A stretch of 16,300 nt of DNA from an uncultured Bacteroidota bacterium (GTDB taxonomy: Bacteria; Bacteroidota; Bacteroidia; UKL13-3): the NCBI GenBank assembly GCA_903907885.1, contig CAIVPY010000436.1:1-16300 (forward strand), read 5' to 3'. Under the pieces are notes generated by a model. That model saw only the letters and a list, made by a program, of their open reading frames with translations. It ran no database searches and was not told where the DNA came from. The translations under genes were made by a program, and so were the position numbers. Below, one piece after another: positions 1 to 7,211 of this stretch (positions within the stretch are counted from its first letter, which is position 1; each line of letters opens with the position of its first letter).

Positions 1-78
1 GGCGGGACTTGAACCCGCACATCTTTAAAGGATACAGGATTTTAAGTCCTGCGTGTCTACCAATTCCACCACCCGGGC
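1..78 (-). tRNA. tRNA-Leu (anticodon UAA), 3' end cut by window edge
   Basis: Read on the minus strand, the sequence starts at 78 with GCCCGGGTGGTGG and has the D-arm GGTAGACACGC. The anticodon loop is CTTAAAA (anticodon TAA, plus-strand 42-44). A short variable arm and a T-arm GCGGG-TTCAAGT-CCCGC end at position 1. The 7-nt 3' acceptor strand lies outside the window, so the gene is partial. It lies 71 nt downstream of tRNA-Gly on the same strand and has no obvious promoter of its own, so the two are probably cotranscribed. Confidence 0.95.
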
Positions 79-149
79 AAAAATTAAAAAAGTTATTTGT
101 TGTTGAATATTCGTTGTTATAAAACAAATAACAATAACAAATAACTTAA
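79..149. other. AT-rich inverted repeat between the two tRNA genes
   Basis: The spacer between the two tRNAs contains a perfect 12-bp inverted repeat, AAGTTATTTGTT at 90-101 and AACAAATAACTT at 136-147. The pairing can extend inward by about four more base pairs if a G-U pair is allowed. In a Gly-Leu cotranscript this would fold as a long hairpin between the tRNAs. It might mark a processing site or a decayed palindromic repeat. There is no GC-rich stem or T-run, so it is not a typical terminator. Confidence 0.6.
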
Positions 150-225
150 TGGAGCGAAAGACGAGGCTCGAACTCGCGACCTCAACCTTGGCAAGGTTGC
201 GCTCTACCAACTGAGCTACTTTCGC
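150..225 (-). tRNA. tRNA-Gly (anticodon GCC), CCA encoded
   Basis: The minus strand begins at 225 with GCGAAAG and has the D-arm AGCTCAGTTGGTAGAGC. The anticodon loop is TTGCCAA (anticodon GCC, plus-strand 190-192) on a CAACC/GGTTG stem. The T-arm contains GTTCGAGC, and the acceptor CTTTCGC pairs perfectly with GCGAAAG. The discriminator T is at 153, and CCA is encoded at 150-152. Length is 76 nt including CCA. It is the first gene of the small tRNA cluster and lies immediately behind the promoter at 236-265. Confidence 0.97.
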
Positions 226-235
226 AAACGGAGTG

Positions 236-265
236 CAAATATAAGTTTATACATTATAAGTGCAA
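236..265 (-). promoter_or_regulatory. Bacteroidota-type promoter for the tRNA-Gly/tRNA-Leu cluster
   Basis: On the minus strand a perfect TAnnTTTG -7 box (TATATTTG, plus 236-243) lies 19 nt downstream of TTG (plus 263-265), which fits the -33 element. This is the known Bacteroidota primary-sigma layout. The start site would fall near 228, a few bases ahead of the mature tRNA 5' end at 225. This is the best-matching promoter in the window. Confidence 0.7.
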
Positions 266-336
266 GTCCTATACTGTTTTTTTATGTATTTTATATTTAT
301 GAAAGTGATTTTCAATAAGAATAAAATATTATGGCT

Positions 337-1428
337 TTATACATTAAACTTAAAGTGCATCAAATCGCCATCTTTTACAAGGTATTCTTTGCCTTCCATT
401 CTCAAAGCACCGGCCTCGCGGCACGCACTTTCTGAGCCATATTTTTTAAATTCTTCATATGCTATTACATCAGCTTTAATAAAGCCTCGTTCAAAATCCG
501 TATGTATAACACCTGCTGCCTGTGGAGCTTTAAAACCATTATCTATTGTCCAAGCACGCACTTCTTGCACCCCAACCGTAAAATAAGTAATCAAATTAAG
601 CAATTTGTACGAGGCAGTTATCAATTTAGCCACACCACTTTGATTAAGTCCTAAATCATTTAAAAAAGCCATTCTATCTTCATAGCTATCTAAGCCAGAT
701 ATTTCACTCTCGATGGCAGCACTGATGATTAATACCTCAGCATTTTCATTAGCTACATAGTCTTTTACCATGTCAACGTATTTGTTTCCATTTACAACGG
801 ATGCTTCATCAACATTACATACATACATGACTGGCTTAGAAGTTAATAAAAACAAATCGGCTATATGTTCTTTTTCTTCGTTAGTAACATCAGCACCTCT
901 TACTGATTTGCCATCATCCAAAAGAGCTTTGTATTTAAGCAAAGCTTCTTCGGCTTTTTTAGCGTCTTTATCTCCTGTTTTTGCAGCACGAGCTACTTTT
1001 TGTAATTTCTTTTCAACAGAGTCAAGGTCTTTTAATTGTAATTCGGTATCAATAATTTCTTTATCTCTAATTGGGTTAACTGACCCATCTACGTGAATAA
1101 CATTGTCATCATCAAAACAACGCAAAACATGTATGATAGCATCTGTATTTCTAATATTTGCCAAAAATTGATTTCCCAAACCTTCTCCACGGCTGGCTCC
1201 TTTTACCAATCCCGCTATATCTACTATCTCAATTGTAGTAGGCACTACTTTGTTAGGTTTAACGAAACCTTCAAGCACATTTAAGCGCTCATCGGGCACT
1301 GTGATAACACCTATGTTAGGCTCAATGGTACAAAAAGGAAAATTTGCTGCTTGTGCTTTTGCATTGCTCAAACAATTAAATAAGGTTGATTTGCCTACAT
1401 TAGGTAAGCCTACGATTCCACACTGCAT
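337..1428 (-). CDS. ychF: Redox-regulated ATPase YchF (OLA1 family)
   Basis: This is a 363-residue protein, the usual YchF length. It is a universally conserved Obg-related P-loop NTPase that prefers ATP over GTP and binds ribosomes; its exact cellular role is still debated. Motifs seen are the P-loop GLPNVGKST (7-15), the DIAG switch II (70-73) followed by GLVKGASRGEGLGNQFL, and NVDE (205-208) in place of the NKxD of GTPases, the hallmark of the ATP preference. A helical coiled-coil insertion runs through about 130-190, and the TGS domain occupies roughly 280-362 up to the C-terminal HFKFNV. The ATG at 1428 begins the canonical MQCGIVGLPN N-terminus. It lies 105 nt downstream of glmM on the same strand with a hairpin in the gap, so it may be read partly from that gene. 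No frameshift or missing motif was seen. Confidence 0.97.
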   Translation of the reverse strand: MQCGIVGLPNVGKSTLFNCLSNAKAQAANFPFCTIEPNIGVITVPDERLNVLEGFVKPNKVVPTTIEIVDIAGLVKGASRGEGLGNQFLANIRNTDAIIHVLRCFDDDNVIHVDGSVNPIRDKEIIDTELQLKDLDSVEKKLQKVARAAKTGDKDAKKAEEALLKYKALLDDGKSVRGADVTNEEKEHIADLFLLTSKPVMYVCNVDEASVVNGNKYVDMVKDYVANENAEVLIISAAIESEISGLDSYEDRMAFLNDLGLNQSGVAKLITASYKLLNLITYFTVGVQEVRAWTIDNGFKAPQAAGVIHTDFERGFIKADVIAYEEFKKYGSESACREAGALRMEGKEYLVKDGDLMHFKFNV

Positions 1429-1513
1429 GCTTTATTATTTTAGATTATTGTTGTTAGTATTAAGCCTCTGGAAACTAGCCGTTAGTTATTATAGATTTAA
1501 TTCTATGTTAGAA

Positions 1514-1538
1514 GCAAACAGCTAGTAGCTGGTTTAGC
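1514..1538 (-). other. Hairpin overlapping the glmM stop codon
   Basis: GCAAACAGCT (1514-1523) and AGCTGGTTTAGC (1527-1538) are complementary apart from two single-base bulges, with a 3-nt AGT loop. The glmM stop codon (1534-1536) lies within one arm. Only a weak T-rich stretch follows on the minus strand, so it could be an imperfect terminator, an mRNA-stabilising 3' structure or a small palindromic repeat unit. Confidence 0.5.
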
Positions 1539-2949
1539 CTTTAATAATATGTTTCATGTCCATAATAATTTTTTCAGCAAGGTGGTTAGCAGTTGCTTCA
1601 CTTTTGCTTTCAGCATAAATACGGATAATGGCTTCGGTATTGCTCCTACGAAGGTGAACCCACTCATTGTCAAATTCAATTTTAACACCATCAACCGTAT
1701 TGATGGGCTGTTTTTTGTATTTCTCTTTTACACCCTCTAAAAGTTCATCAATATTGATATTGTCATCTAAATCAATTTTCTTTTTTGCAATGGTGTAATC
1801 AGGGTAGCTTGAGCGAAGGATAGAACAAAGTTTATCGCTTTTAGCCAAATGGGTTAAGAATAAAGCTATACCCATCATAGCATCTCTTCCATAATGTAAC
1901 TCTGGAAAAATAATACCTCCATTGCCTTCACCACCAATAACAGCATGGGTTTCTTTCATCAATTTCACCACGTTTACTTCGCCAACCGCACTGGCACTGT
2001 ATAATCCTTTGTGAGTGTCTGTTACATCACGTAAAGCTCTGGTAGATGAGAGATTTGAAACTGTATTTTTCTTAAAGTTAAATTTTTTAAGTGTTTCATC
2101 GCTTACATTTTTTAATACATAGTCGGCAACAGCTACCAATGTATATTCTTCACCAAACATGGTTCCATCTTCGTTTACAAGTGCTAGTCGGTCAACATCA
2201 GGGTCAACTACAATACCCAAATCTGCTTTATGTCTAATTACTTCGTTAGAAATAGCAGTTAAGTTTTCAGGTAGAGGTTCTGGGTTATGAGGGAATTTGC
2301 CATCAGGGGTACAGAATATTTCTACAATATCATCCACACCTAGTGCTCTAAGTAACATAGGAATAGCAATACCACCAGTAGAGTTAACGGCATCTACCAC
2401 GATTTTAAATTTTTTGGCTTTGATGGCTTCTACATCCACCAATTTTATTTTTAATATCTTGTCGATATGCTTTCTGATATAATCTTTGTTTTCGATAATG
2501 CTACCTAATTTGTCAACATCAGCAAATTGAATTTCACCACTTTCGGCAATGGCAAGCATTTGTTTTCCAACTTCATCACTAATGAATTCACCTTTTTCGT
2601 TTAATAATTTAAGGGCATTCCATTGTTTTGGGTTGTGGCTAGCTGTTAGGATAATTCCACCTTGCGCTTTTTCCATTACCACAGCCATTTCAACAGTAGG
2701 AGTTGTAGATAAGCCTAGGTCGATTACGTTAATTCCTAATCCCGAAAGTGTACCACAAACCAAACGGTTAACCATATCGCCACTGATACGGGCATCACGC
2801 CCTACAATTACTTTACAATCAGCGCTGTCGCCTTTAATCATACTGCCATATGCGGCTGTAAATTTTACAACATCAATAGGTGTTAAAGCATCGCCTGCTT
2901 TACCACCTATTGTACCTCTAATACCTGAAATTGATTTAATTAATGTCAA
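1534..2949 (-). CDS. glmM: Phosphoglucosamine mutase (archaeal/Bacteroidota type)
   Basis: This is an alpha-D-phosphohexomutase that probably interconverts glucosamine-6-phosphate and glucosamine-1-phosphate for UDP-GlcNAc and peptidoglycan synthesis. A role as phosphomannomutase cannot be excluded from sequence. From the chosen start it is 471 residues. It has the catalytic phosphoserine loop TASHNP (Ser104), the metal-binding DPDVDR (249-254), the sugar-binding loop GEGNGG (340-345, typical of the archaeal/Bacteroidota branch rather than the GEQSGH type) and the phosphate-binding RRSNTE (434-439). No in-frame ATG exists near the N-terminus. TTG at 2949 gives the family-typical TLIKSISGIRGTIGG beginning. 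A second TTG at 2973 would add eight unconserved residues. A TACTATTG box just upstream, one mismatch from TAnnTTTG, may be its promoter. Confidence 0.92.
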   Translation of the reverse strand: MTLIKSISGIRGTIGGKAGDALTPIDVVKFTAAYGSMIKGDSADCKVIVGRDARISGDMVNRLVCGTLSGLGINVIDLGLSTTPTVEMAVVMEKAQGGIILTASHNPKQWNALKLLNEKGEFISDEVGKQMLAIAESGEIQFADVDKLGSIIENKDYIRKHIDKILKIKLVDVEAIKAKKFKIVVDAVNSTGGIAIPMLLRALGVDDIVEIFCTPDGKFPHNPEPLPENLTAISNEVIRHKADLGIVVDPDVDRLALVNEDGTMFGEEYTLVAVADYVLKNVSDETLKKFNFKKNTVSNLSSTRALRDVTDTHKGLYSASAVGEVNVVKLMKETHAVIGGEGNGGIIFPELHYGRDAMMGIALFLTHLAKSDKLCSILRSSYPDYTIAKKKIDLDDNINIDELLEGVKEKYKKQPINTVDGVKIEFDNEWVHLRRSNTEAIIRIYAESKSEATANHLAEKIIMDMKHIIKG

Positions 2950-2987
2950 AATTTTATATTTTTTGAGCCGCAATAGTACAATTTATT

Positions 2988-3000
2988 AGGCATATTGCCT
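2988..3000. promoter_or_regulatory. Small dyad upstream of glmM
   Basis: AGGCA-TAT-TGCCT is a perfect 5-bp inverted repeat with a 3-nt centre, about 40 bp upstream of the glmM start and just beyond the possible -7 box (plus 2970-2977). Its position would suit an operator or a short hairpin. No regulator is implied by the sequence. Confidence 0.3.
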
Positions 3001-3045
3001 TATATGAAATGCTAAATTTTATCTACTTATAAGTCTAATGGATGT

Positions 3046-3067
3046 GGGTAAAAAAATTATTTTACCC
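3046..3067 (-). terminator. Hairpin with the methyltransferase stop codon in its loop
   Basis: GGGTAAAA (3046-3053) and TTTTACCC (3060-3067) form a perfect 8-bp stem around a 6-nt loop that contains the TAA stop of the methyltransferase gene (3057-3059). There is no clear T-run after the stem on the minus strand, so termination would be weak; mRNA 3'-end protection is an alternative. Confidence 0.45.
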
Positions 3068-3863
3068 TTAGTTTGAAATCTTGTTTTACTTGTTCTTTTC
3101 TAAAAAAGACTAACCCAATAAAAAACAAATCAACAGTTACTGTTACTTTTGGATGTGATTTTATTTCTTCCCAAGCCTCTGTCATACCTTTGCTCCAGTA
3201 TATATCATCAAAAATAAATACCGAATTGTTATGTGCTAATGGAAGCATTTTTTTGAAATAGTTGAGAGTAGCGTCTTTCTTGTGGTTGCCGTCAATAAAG
3301 GCTAAGTCGAGTTGAGGATAATATTTGATTACATCTTCTAATACTGAATCAAAATTGCCTTCTACCAAATTAACGTAGCCATCCAATTGCAATTTGATTA
3401 GGTTTGATTGGGCTTTTTCAATAACTGATTTGTTTCCTTCAATGCTTGTCAATAAAATATCGCTTAACAAAGAGCGCTCTTTATGAGCCAAGGCTAGGTA
3501 AGCAGTAGATATACCTAGCGATGTGCCTAATTCTATACTGTAACTACATTGGTTATTTTTGGCTATATAATGAAGTATTTCGGCAATGCGTTTAGGTTTA
3601 GCATGATGTTTGGTAATGCTGGCAATGCTTAATTTTTTTTTTACTACAAAATTTGAGCCTGCACCTATTTCGGTAAATTGAATTTGAGTGTAGTCATTTA
3701 TCAGGTCTTGTCTTAGTTTTTCTATTTCAGCAAAAGCCTCATTGCACTTTTGTTTCTTTATACAAGTTTGATATAGTTTGAAAATAAAAGGAGAGTGCAA
3801 CAAATCAATGAATGTTGCTTGAAAATAGTGTAAAAATATTTTTTTAAGATAGTGTGTGTTCAT
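3057..3863 (-). CDS. Class I SAM-dependent methyltransferase (O-methyltransferase-like)
   Basis: This 268-residue Rossmann-fold methyltransferase resembles the Methyltransf_24 / catechol-type O-methyltransferase group. Motif I, IELGTSLGIST, is at 110-120 and would bind SAM. An acidic strand end, SIEGN (140-144), would bind the ribose. LAFIDGNHKKDATLNYF at 188-203 and FIFDDIYWSKGM at 216-227 are the usual metal/catalytic strands of this group. The first ~90 residues are helical and contain no signal peptide, so the enzyme is probably cytoplasmic. The substrate cannot be read from sequence. The ATG at 3863 is only about ten bases after a strong terminator hairpin serving the upstream gene, an odd leader arrangement. 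A glmM start lies about 110 nt downstream on the same strand. Confidence 0.85.
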   Translation of the reverse strand: MNTHYLKKIFLHYFQATFIDLLHSPFIFKLYQTCIKKQKCNEAFAEIEKLRQDLINDYTQIQFTEIGAGSNFVVKKKLSIASITKHHAKPKRIAEILHYIAKNNQCSYSIELGTSLGISTAYLALAHKERSLLSDILLTSIEGNKSVIEKAQSNLIKLQLDGYVNLVEGNFDSVLEDVIKYYPQLDLAFIDGNHKKDATLNYFKKMLPLAHNNSVFIFDDIYWSKGMTEAWEEIKSHPKVTVTVDLFFIGLVFFRKEQVKQDFKLRVK

Positions 3864-3872
3864 TAAATAATG

Positions 3873-3904
3873 AAAAACGCAGAGTTTATTGACTCTGCGT
3901 TTTA
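3873..3904 (-). terminator. Rho-independent terminator of the DUF349 gene
   Basis: ACGCAGAGT (3877-3885) and ACTCTGCGT (3892-3900) form a perfect 9-bp GC-rich stem with loop TTATTG. It is extended by three A-T pairs and flanked by A-runs and T-runs, so it can act in either direction. It begins about 20 nt after the DUF349 stop codon and ends about 10 nt before the methyltransferase start codon. Confidence 0.88.
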
Positions 3905-3922
3905 ATTGAAAAATATGTTGGA

Positions 3923-6031
3923 TTATGCTTCTACTTCACTTTTATTTTTTATGCTACGAAAAGTTTTTAGCTTTTCTTCAAGTTCTTTTACATGCTTATT
4001 GGCAATGGCAATTTTATCTTGAATTTGTTCAGCCATTACATTTTTCGAATTACCTGGCTTAAAGAAACCTAAGTTATTTTCCCATGTATCAATATCGCCT
4101 TTCATGCCTTTGATTCGTTCAATTAGAATTTTTTCTTCTCTTTGAATACGATGAGTTCCATTAGGAGACGAAGCAATATCATAAAACTGCTGACGTTCTT
4201 TTTCGCTACGCATATCTTTGTTTAGCTGTCGATATTTACCATACAGTTTGTCCAACAAATCATTGTATTTTTTGAATATTTCGTTTTTGTGAGCGTTAGG
4301 TACATAACCAATATTGTTCCATTCGTCTTGTATGATTTTCAATTCAGCAAACACATTTGGAACATCTTCTTGAGAAGCTAATACTTCCAATTTAGCTATT
4401 AGATTTTGTTTTAAGTCAAGATTTTGTTTTTGCTCATCAATAACAGAAGCATATCGTTCTGCTTTTTTTGCAAAGAAAGCATCACAAGCTGAGCGAAAGC
4501 GTTTCCATATTGCATCATTCATTTTGTCGCCAACCTGTCCTACAGTTTTCCATTTTTCTTGCAAACCTTTTAACTCTTCTGTTTGTTTAGCCCAGTCAAT
4601 CGGATTAGTCGAAATTTCTTCTGCTTTTTCGCACATGTCGGTTTTCAGTTTTAGATTCTGATTACGTTCGTGATTAAGAGTTTTGAAATAGTTGTTTTTA
4701 TTGTTGAAAAAATTGTTCCTAGCTGTTCTGAAATCGTTCCAAATCTGTTCACGAACACCTAAGGGAACATGACCAATTTTTTTCCATTCTTCCATCAATT
4801 GGTTAGCATATTCTGTTTTTTCTAACCAGTCTTTTATGCGGTTTGTGGTAAAATTTTCAAGTTCTTTTGCTTTATCTAAAATACTTTGTTTGCCAGTTAG
4901 ATTTTCTTGTCTAACACCTTCCATTTTTTCGCTTTCGGATTTGATGAAAGTATATACCTTATCTACCTCAGCTTTAAATCTAGTCCAGATGTCATCGTTA
5001 GCTTCTTTGGGAACGGGTCCAATGTTTTTCCAATCTTCTTGGTATTTTTTTACAGAAATTAGTGCTTTCTTTAAACTGGTTTCAGTCGATAGTTCACTTA
5101 CTTTTTTGCATAAATCTATTTTATGATCTAAGTTCTTTTCTCTGTCTAACTGTATTAACTCAATGTTGATACGGAATTTATCATAGAAAATTTCGTTTTG
5201 TACTCTGTAGCTTTCATATATACTCTCAACGTTTTCTGCTGGCACATGTTTAATGCGTTTCCACTCATTTTGCAACTCTTTCAGTTTTTTCAAACTTTCC
5301 ATCGTTCCTTCATTAACGTTTAGCTGTTTTATTTGGTCTAAAATAGCATTTTTTGCAGCCAAATTTTTAACCTTTTCAGCTTCTTGTGCTTGCTTTATTG
5401 CATGCTTTTTTTCTTTTAATTCTTTAAAAGCTTTGTTGAATTGTTCACGAAATTTGTCACCTTGTTTCCATTCAAAATCGTCTTTTTCTCCACCTTCTTC
5501 AACAAATTTATGCAAATCTTGTGCTTCTTCTTCGTTAAGCGCAGCTTCAAGCTGTGGGCGAATTACTTTTAAAATTTGAATGGCTTCGTTTACCTCTTTT
5601 TCTTGTGCAGCAAGCAATGCTGTAGCTAGCAGTTCATCTTTGCCTAAGTGGTTAAAATCAGGCAATTCTTCAACAACCAATTCGTGCTCTTCATCACTTA
5701 TTTCTAGGTGGTCAATAGCATCATTTGTAGCACTGTTTTCTGTTTCGATTTTTGTTTCTGCAATAGGTTGATTAGCAGTTTCAAGCACATCAGTTGTTTC
5801 AATTTTTGCATCATTTTCAGCAACTGGTGCTTCAAATGTTTTGTGTAATGTTTCAACTATTTCGTTCGTTGAAGTGGTGGTGTTGTTTTCATCCAGTGCA
5901 GTTGGCTCATGGATACTTGTTGGTTCTACTATTTCAGCGGTTTCGGTTGCTAAAGTTGGGTTCTGCTCTACAGGCGAAATTTCGCTTGTAATTTCAGGTG
6001 TAGTAGTTACATCATCATTTAGTTCAGACAT
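3923..6031 (-). CDS. DUF349 repeat protein with acidic N-terminal region
   Basis: The protein is 702 residues with no signal peptide or membrane segment, so it is probably cytoplasmic. Residues 1 to about 125 are low complexity and rich in Glu, Thr, Asn and Ala. Five DUF349 helical units follow with a period of 77-82 residues. Each is marked by W-K-x-I/V-x-x-V at W257, W334, W416, W494 and W571, usually followed by VP and then an IW/IY-x-x-F/Y helix. An incomplete unit surrounds W188. The last 100 residues are charged and coiled-coil-like. DUF349 proteins are common in Bacteroidota, but I know of no established biochemical function. The fourth unit has VG where the others have VP. It has its own promoter-like box at 6077-6084 and a strong terminator, so it is probably monocistronic. 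Confidence 0.93.
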   Translation of the reverse strand: MSELNDDVTTTPEITSEISPVEQNPTLATETAEIVEPTSIHEPTALDENNTTTSTNEIVETLHKTFEAPVAENDAKIETTDVLETANQPIAETKIETENSATNDAIDHLEISDEEHELVVEELPDFNHLGKDELLATALLAAQEKEVNEAIQILKVIRPQLEAALNEEEAQDLHKFVEEGGEKDDFEWKQGDKFREQFNKAFKELKEKKHAIKQAQEAEKVKNLAAKNAILDQIKQLNVNEGTMESLKKLKELQNEWKRIKHVPAENVESIYESYRVQNEIFYDKFRINIELIQLDREKNLDHKIDLCKKVSELSTETSLKKALISVKKYQEDWKNIGPVPKEANDDIWTRFKAEVDKVYTFIKSESEKMEGVRQENLTGKQSILDKAKELENFTTNRIKDWLEKTEYANQLMEEWKKIGHVPLGVREQIWNDFRTARNNFFNNKNNYFKTLNHERNQNLKLKTDMCEKAEEISTNPIDWAKQTEELKGLQEKWKTVGQVGDKMNDAIWKRFRSACDAFFAKKAERYASVIDEQKQNLDLKQNLIAKLEVLASQEDVPNVFAELKIIQDEWNNIGYVPNAHKNEIFKKYNDLLDKLYGKYRQLNKDMRSEKERQQFYDIASSPNGTHRIQREEKILIERIKGMKGDIDTWENNLGFFKPGNSKNVMAEQIQDKIAIANKHVKELEEKLKTFRSIKNKSEVEA

Positions 6032-6076
6032 GTTGGTTAAATAAAATTAGTTATACGTTTTTTTTTAAAAGGACTT

Positions 6077-6084
6077 CAAAGATA
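6077..6084 (-). promoter_or_regulatory. -7 box of the DUF349 gene
   Basis: The minus strand reads TATCTTTG, an exact TAnnTTTG match. It would place the start site near 6069 and leave a leader of about 40 nt before the ATG at 6031. No clear TTTG -33 element is visible at the usual spacing. Confidence 0.55.
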
Positions 6085-6096
6085 AAAAAATGCTTC

Positions 6097-6126
6097 TAAT
6101 TTAGCAGCGTTAAATAATTGCAATTA
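6097..6126 (+). promoter_or_regulatory. Possible promoter and palindrome ahead of the HMG-CoA-lyase-like gene
   Basis: TAATTTAG (6097-6104) is one base off TAnnTTTG and would start transcription near 6112. A perfect 12-bp palindrome, TAATTGCAATTA (6115-6126), then lies between this and the ATG at 6131. Such a dyad could be an operator over the start of the mRNA. Both calls rest on pattern and position only. Confidence 0.35.
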
Positions 6127-6130
6127 AAAA

Positions 6131-6985
6131 ATGACTTTAAAACTGATTGAATGCCCTCGTGATGCCATGCAAGGTCTGCATCATTTTATACCCACTCAAA
6201 CAAAAATTGATTATATAAATGGTTTACTTTCAATTGGTTTTGATACTATTGATTTTGGGAGTTTTGTATCTGCAAAGGCAATCCCTCAATTGCTGGATAC
6301 GGCTGAAGTGCTGGCAAATCTTGATTTGAATCATACCAAAAGTAAGCTTTTAGCTATTATTGCGAATGTTAGAGGAGCAGAGAATGCTTGTCAACATAGC
6401 CAAATTAAATACCTTGGTTTTCCTTTTTCAATCAGTGAAACTTTTCAGCAACGAAACACAAATAGCAGTATGGCAGATAGTTTGTTGAATGTGGAAGCTA
6501 TTCAGAATTTGTGTGTTAAAAATAACAAAGACTTGGTTATATATATATCTATGGGTTTTGGCAATCCTTATGGCGATGTTTGGAATGTTGACATAGTTGA
6601 GAAATGGGTAAATAAAATGAATCAATTGGGGGTGAAAATTATATCGTTGAGTGATACCATTGGTGTTGCCAATCCTGAAACAATTTCATATTTATTTAAA
6701 AGCCTTATTCCTTCACTTCCACATATCGAATTTGGGGCACATTTACACACCACACCCGACACTTGGAGAGAAAAAGTAGAAGCAGCCTATACCAGTGGTT
6801 GCTCAAGGTTTGATGGAGCAATAAAAGGATTTGGGGGTTGCCCTATGGCAGCAGATGATTTAACTGGAAATATGCCTACCGAAAAAATGCTTCAATATTT
6901 TGATGAAATAAATTTAGATACTGGATTAAACAAGGAGAATTTCAACCAATCATTGTTAATGGCGGATTCGGTGTTTTTGGCATAA
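6131..6985 (+). CDS. Hydroxymethylglutaryl-CoA lyase-like protein (HMGL/DRE-TIM family)
   Basis: The 284-residue TIM-barrel protein matches HMG-CoA lyase, which cleaves HMG-CoA to acetyl-CoA and acetoacetate at the end of leucine degradation. Motifs seen are ECPRDAMQG (7-15) with the Arg10-Asp11 pair, SFVSAKAIPQ (44-53), the SDTIGVANP strand (174-182), metal-binding AHLH (203-206), and GFGGCPMA (233-240) carrying the catalytic Cys237. GNMPTE (246-251) supplies the late metal ligand Asn. The first motif is usually EVGPRDGLQ in lyases of this type; this copy has ECPRDAMQ, a small deviation. All expected catalytic residues are present and the length is near normal (about 300). It stands alone, with no leucine-pathway neighbours, and is divergent from the DUF349 gene. 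Another HMGL-family lyase cannot be fully excluded. Confidence 0.87.
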   Translation: MTLKLIECPRDAMQGLHHFIPTQTKIDYINGLLSIGFDTIDFGSFVSAKAIPQLLDTAEVLANLDLNHTKSKLLAIIANVRGAENACQHSQIKYLGFPFSISETFQQRNTNSSMADSLLNVEAIQNLCVKNNKDLVIYISMGFGNPYGDVWNVDIVEKWVNKMNQLGVKIISLSDTIGVANPETISYLFKSLIPSLPHIEFGAHLHTTPDTWREKVEAAYTSGCSRFDGAIKGFGGCPMAADDLTGNMPTEKMLQYFDEINLDTGLNKENFNQSLLMADSVFLA

Positions 6986-7063
6986 ATGATAATGTAGAAA
7001 TTAATAATGCTTACTTGATTGAAGCCTGCCAACTTAATTATTGCCATTGGTTGCTGTTTGAGT

Positions 7064-7115
7064 ACTGTGATCCCAGCATATAAATATTTGGCAAATTACA
7101 CTGATCGGTGACAGT
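7064..7115. other. Imperfect inverted repeat in the intergenic region
   Basis: ACTGTGATC (7064-7072) can pair with GATC plus ACAGT (7103-7106 and 7111-7115) if a 4-nt bulge is allowed. The 226-nt gap between the lyase and porin genes otherwise holds only the AT hairpin and possible promoter described separately. Confidence 0.25.
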
Positions 7116-7126
7116 TTATTATGAAT

Positions 7127-7154
7127 AAAAACATAAATTATTTTTTATGTTTTT
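7127..7154 (+). terminator. AT-only hairpin, terminator-like
   Basis: AAAAACATAA (7127-7136) and TTATGTTTTT (7145-7154) form a perfect 10-bp stem with an 8-nt loop and end in a T-run. The stem has a single G-C pair, so it would be a weak terminator. It overlaps the TTTG that could serve as -33 element of the porin promoter. Confidence 0.35.
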
Positions 7155-7180
7155 GTATTTATTTCGCTATAATTCATTTG
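7152..7180 (+). promoter_or_regulatory. Possible promoter of the porin gene
   Basis: TTTG at 7152-7155 and TTCATTTG at 7173-7180 (one mismatch to TAnnTTTG) are separated by 17 nt, slightly short of the usual 19-21. They would give a leader of about 25 nt to the ATG at 7212. Confidence 0.35.
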
Positions 7181-7211
7181 GTTTGCATCCGACTTATTTA
7201 GCTTAACTAAT

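Noticed and set aside
25..210. A 61-codon minus-strand open frame across the tRNA genes
   Set aside because: It covers both tRNAs and their spacer, so it cannot be a real coding sequence.
2549..2989. A 146-codon open frame on the plus strand opposite glmM
   Set aside because: It lies entirely antisense to a gene with all catalytic motifs, and its translation has no recognisable domain; it is a shadow frame.
6973..7082. An open frame running past the lyase stop codon in another frame (GVFGINDNVEI onward)
   Set aside because: The lyase is already full length with a normal end. The extra frame has no start of its own and no recognisable similarity, so I read it as chance and not a frameshifted tail.
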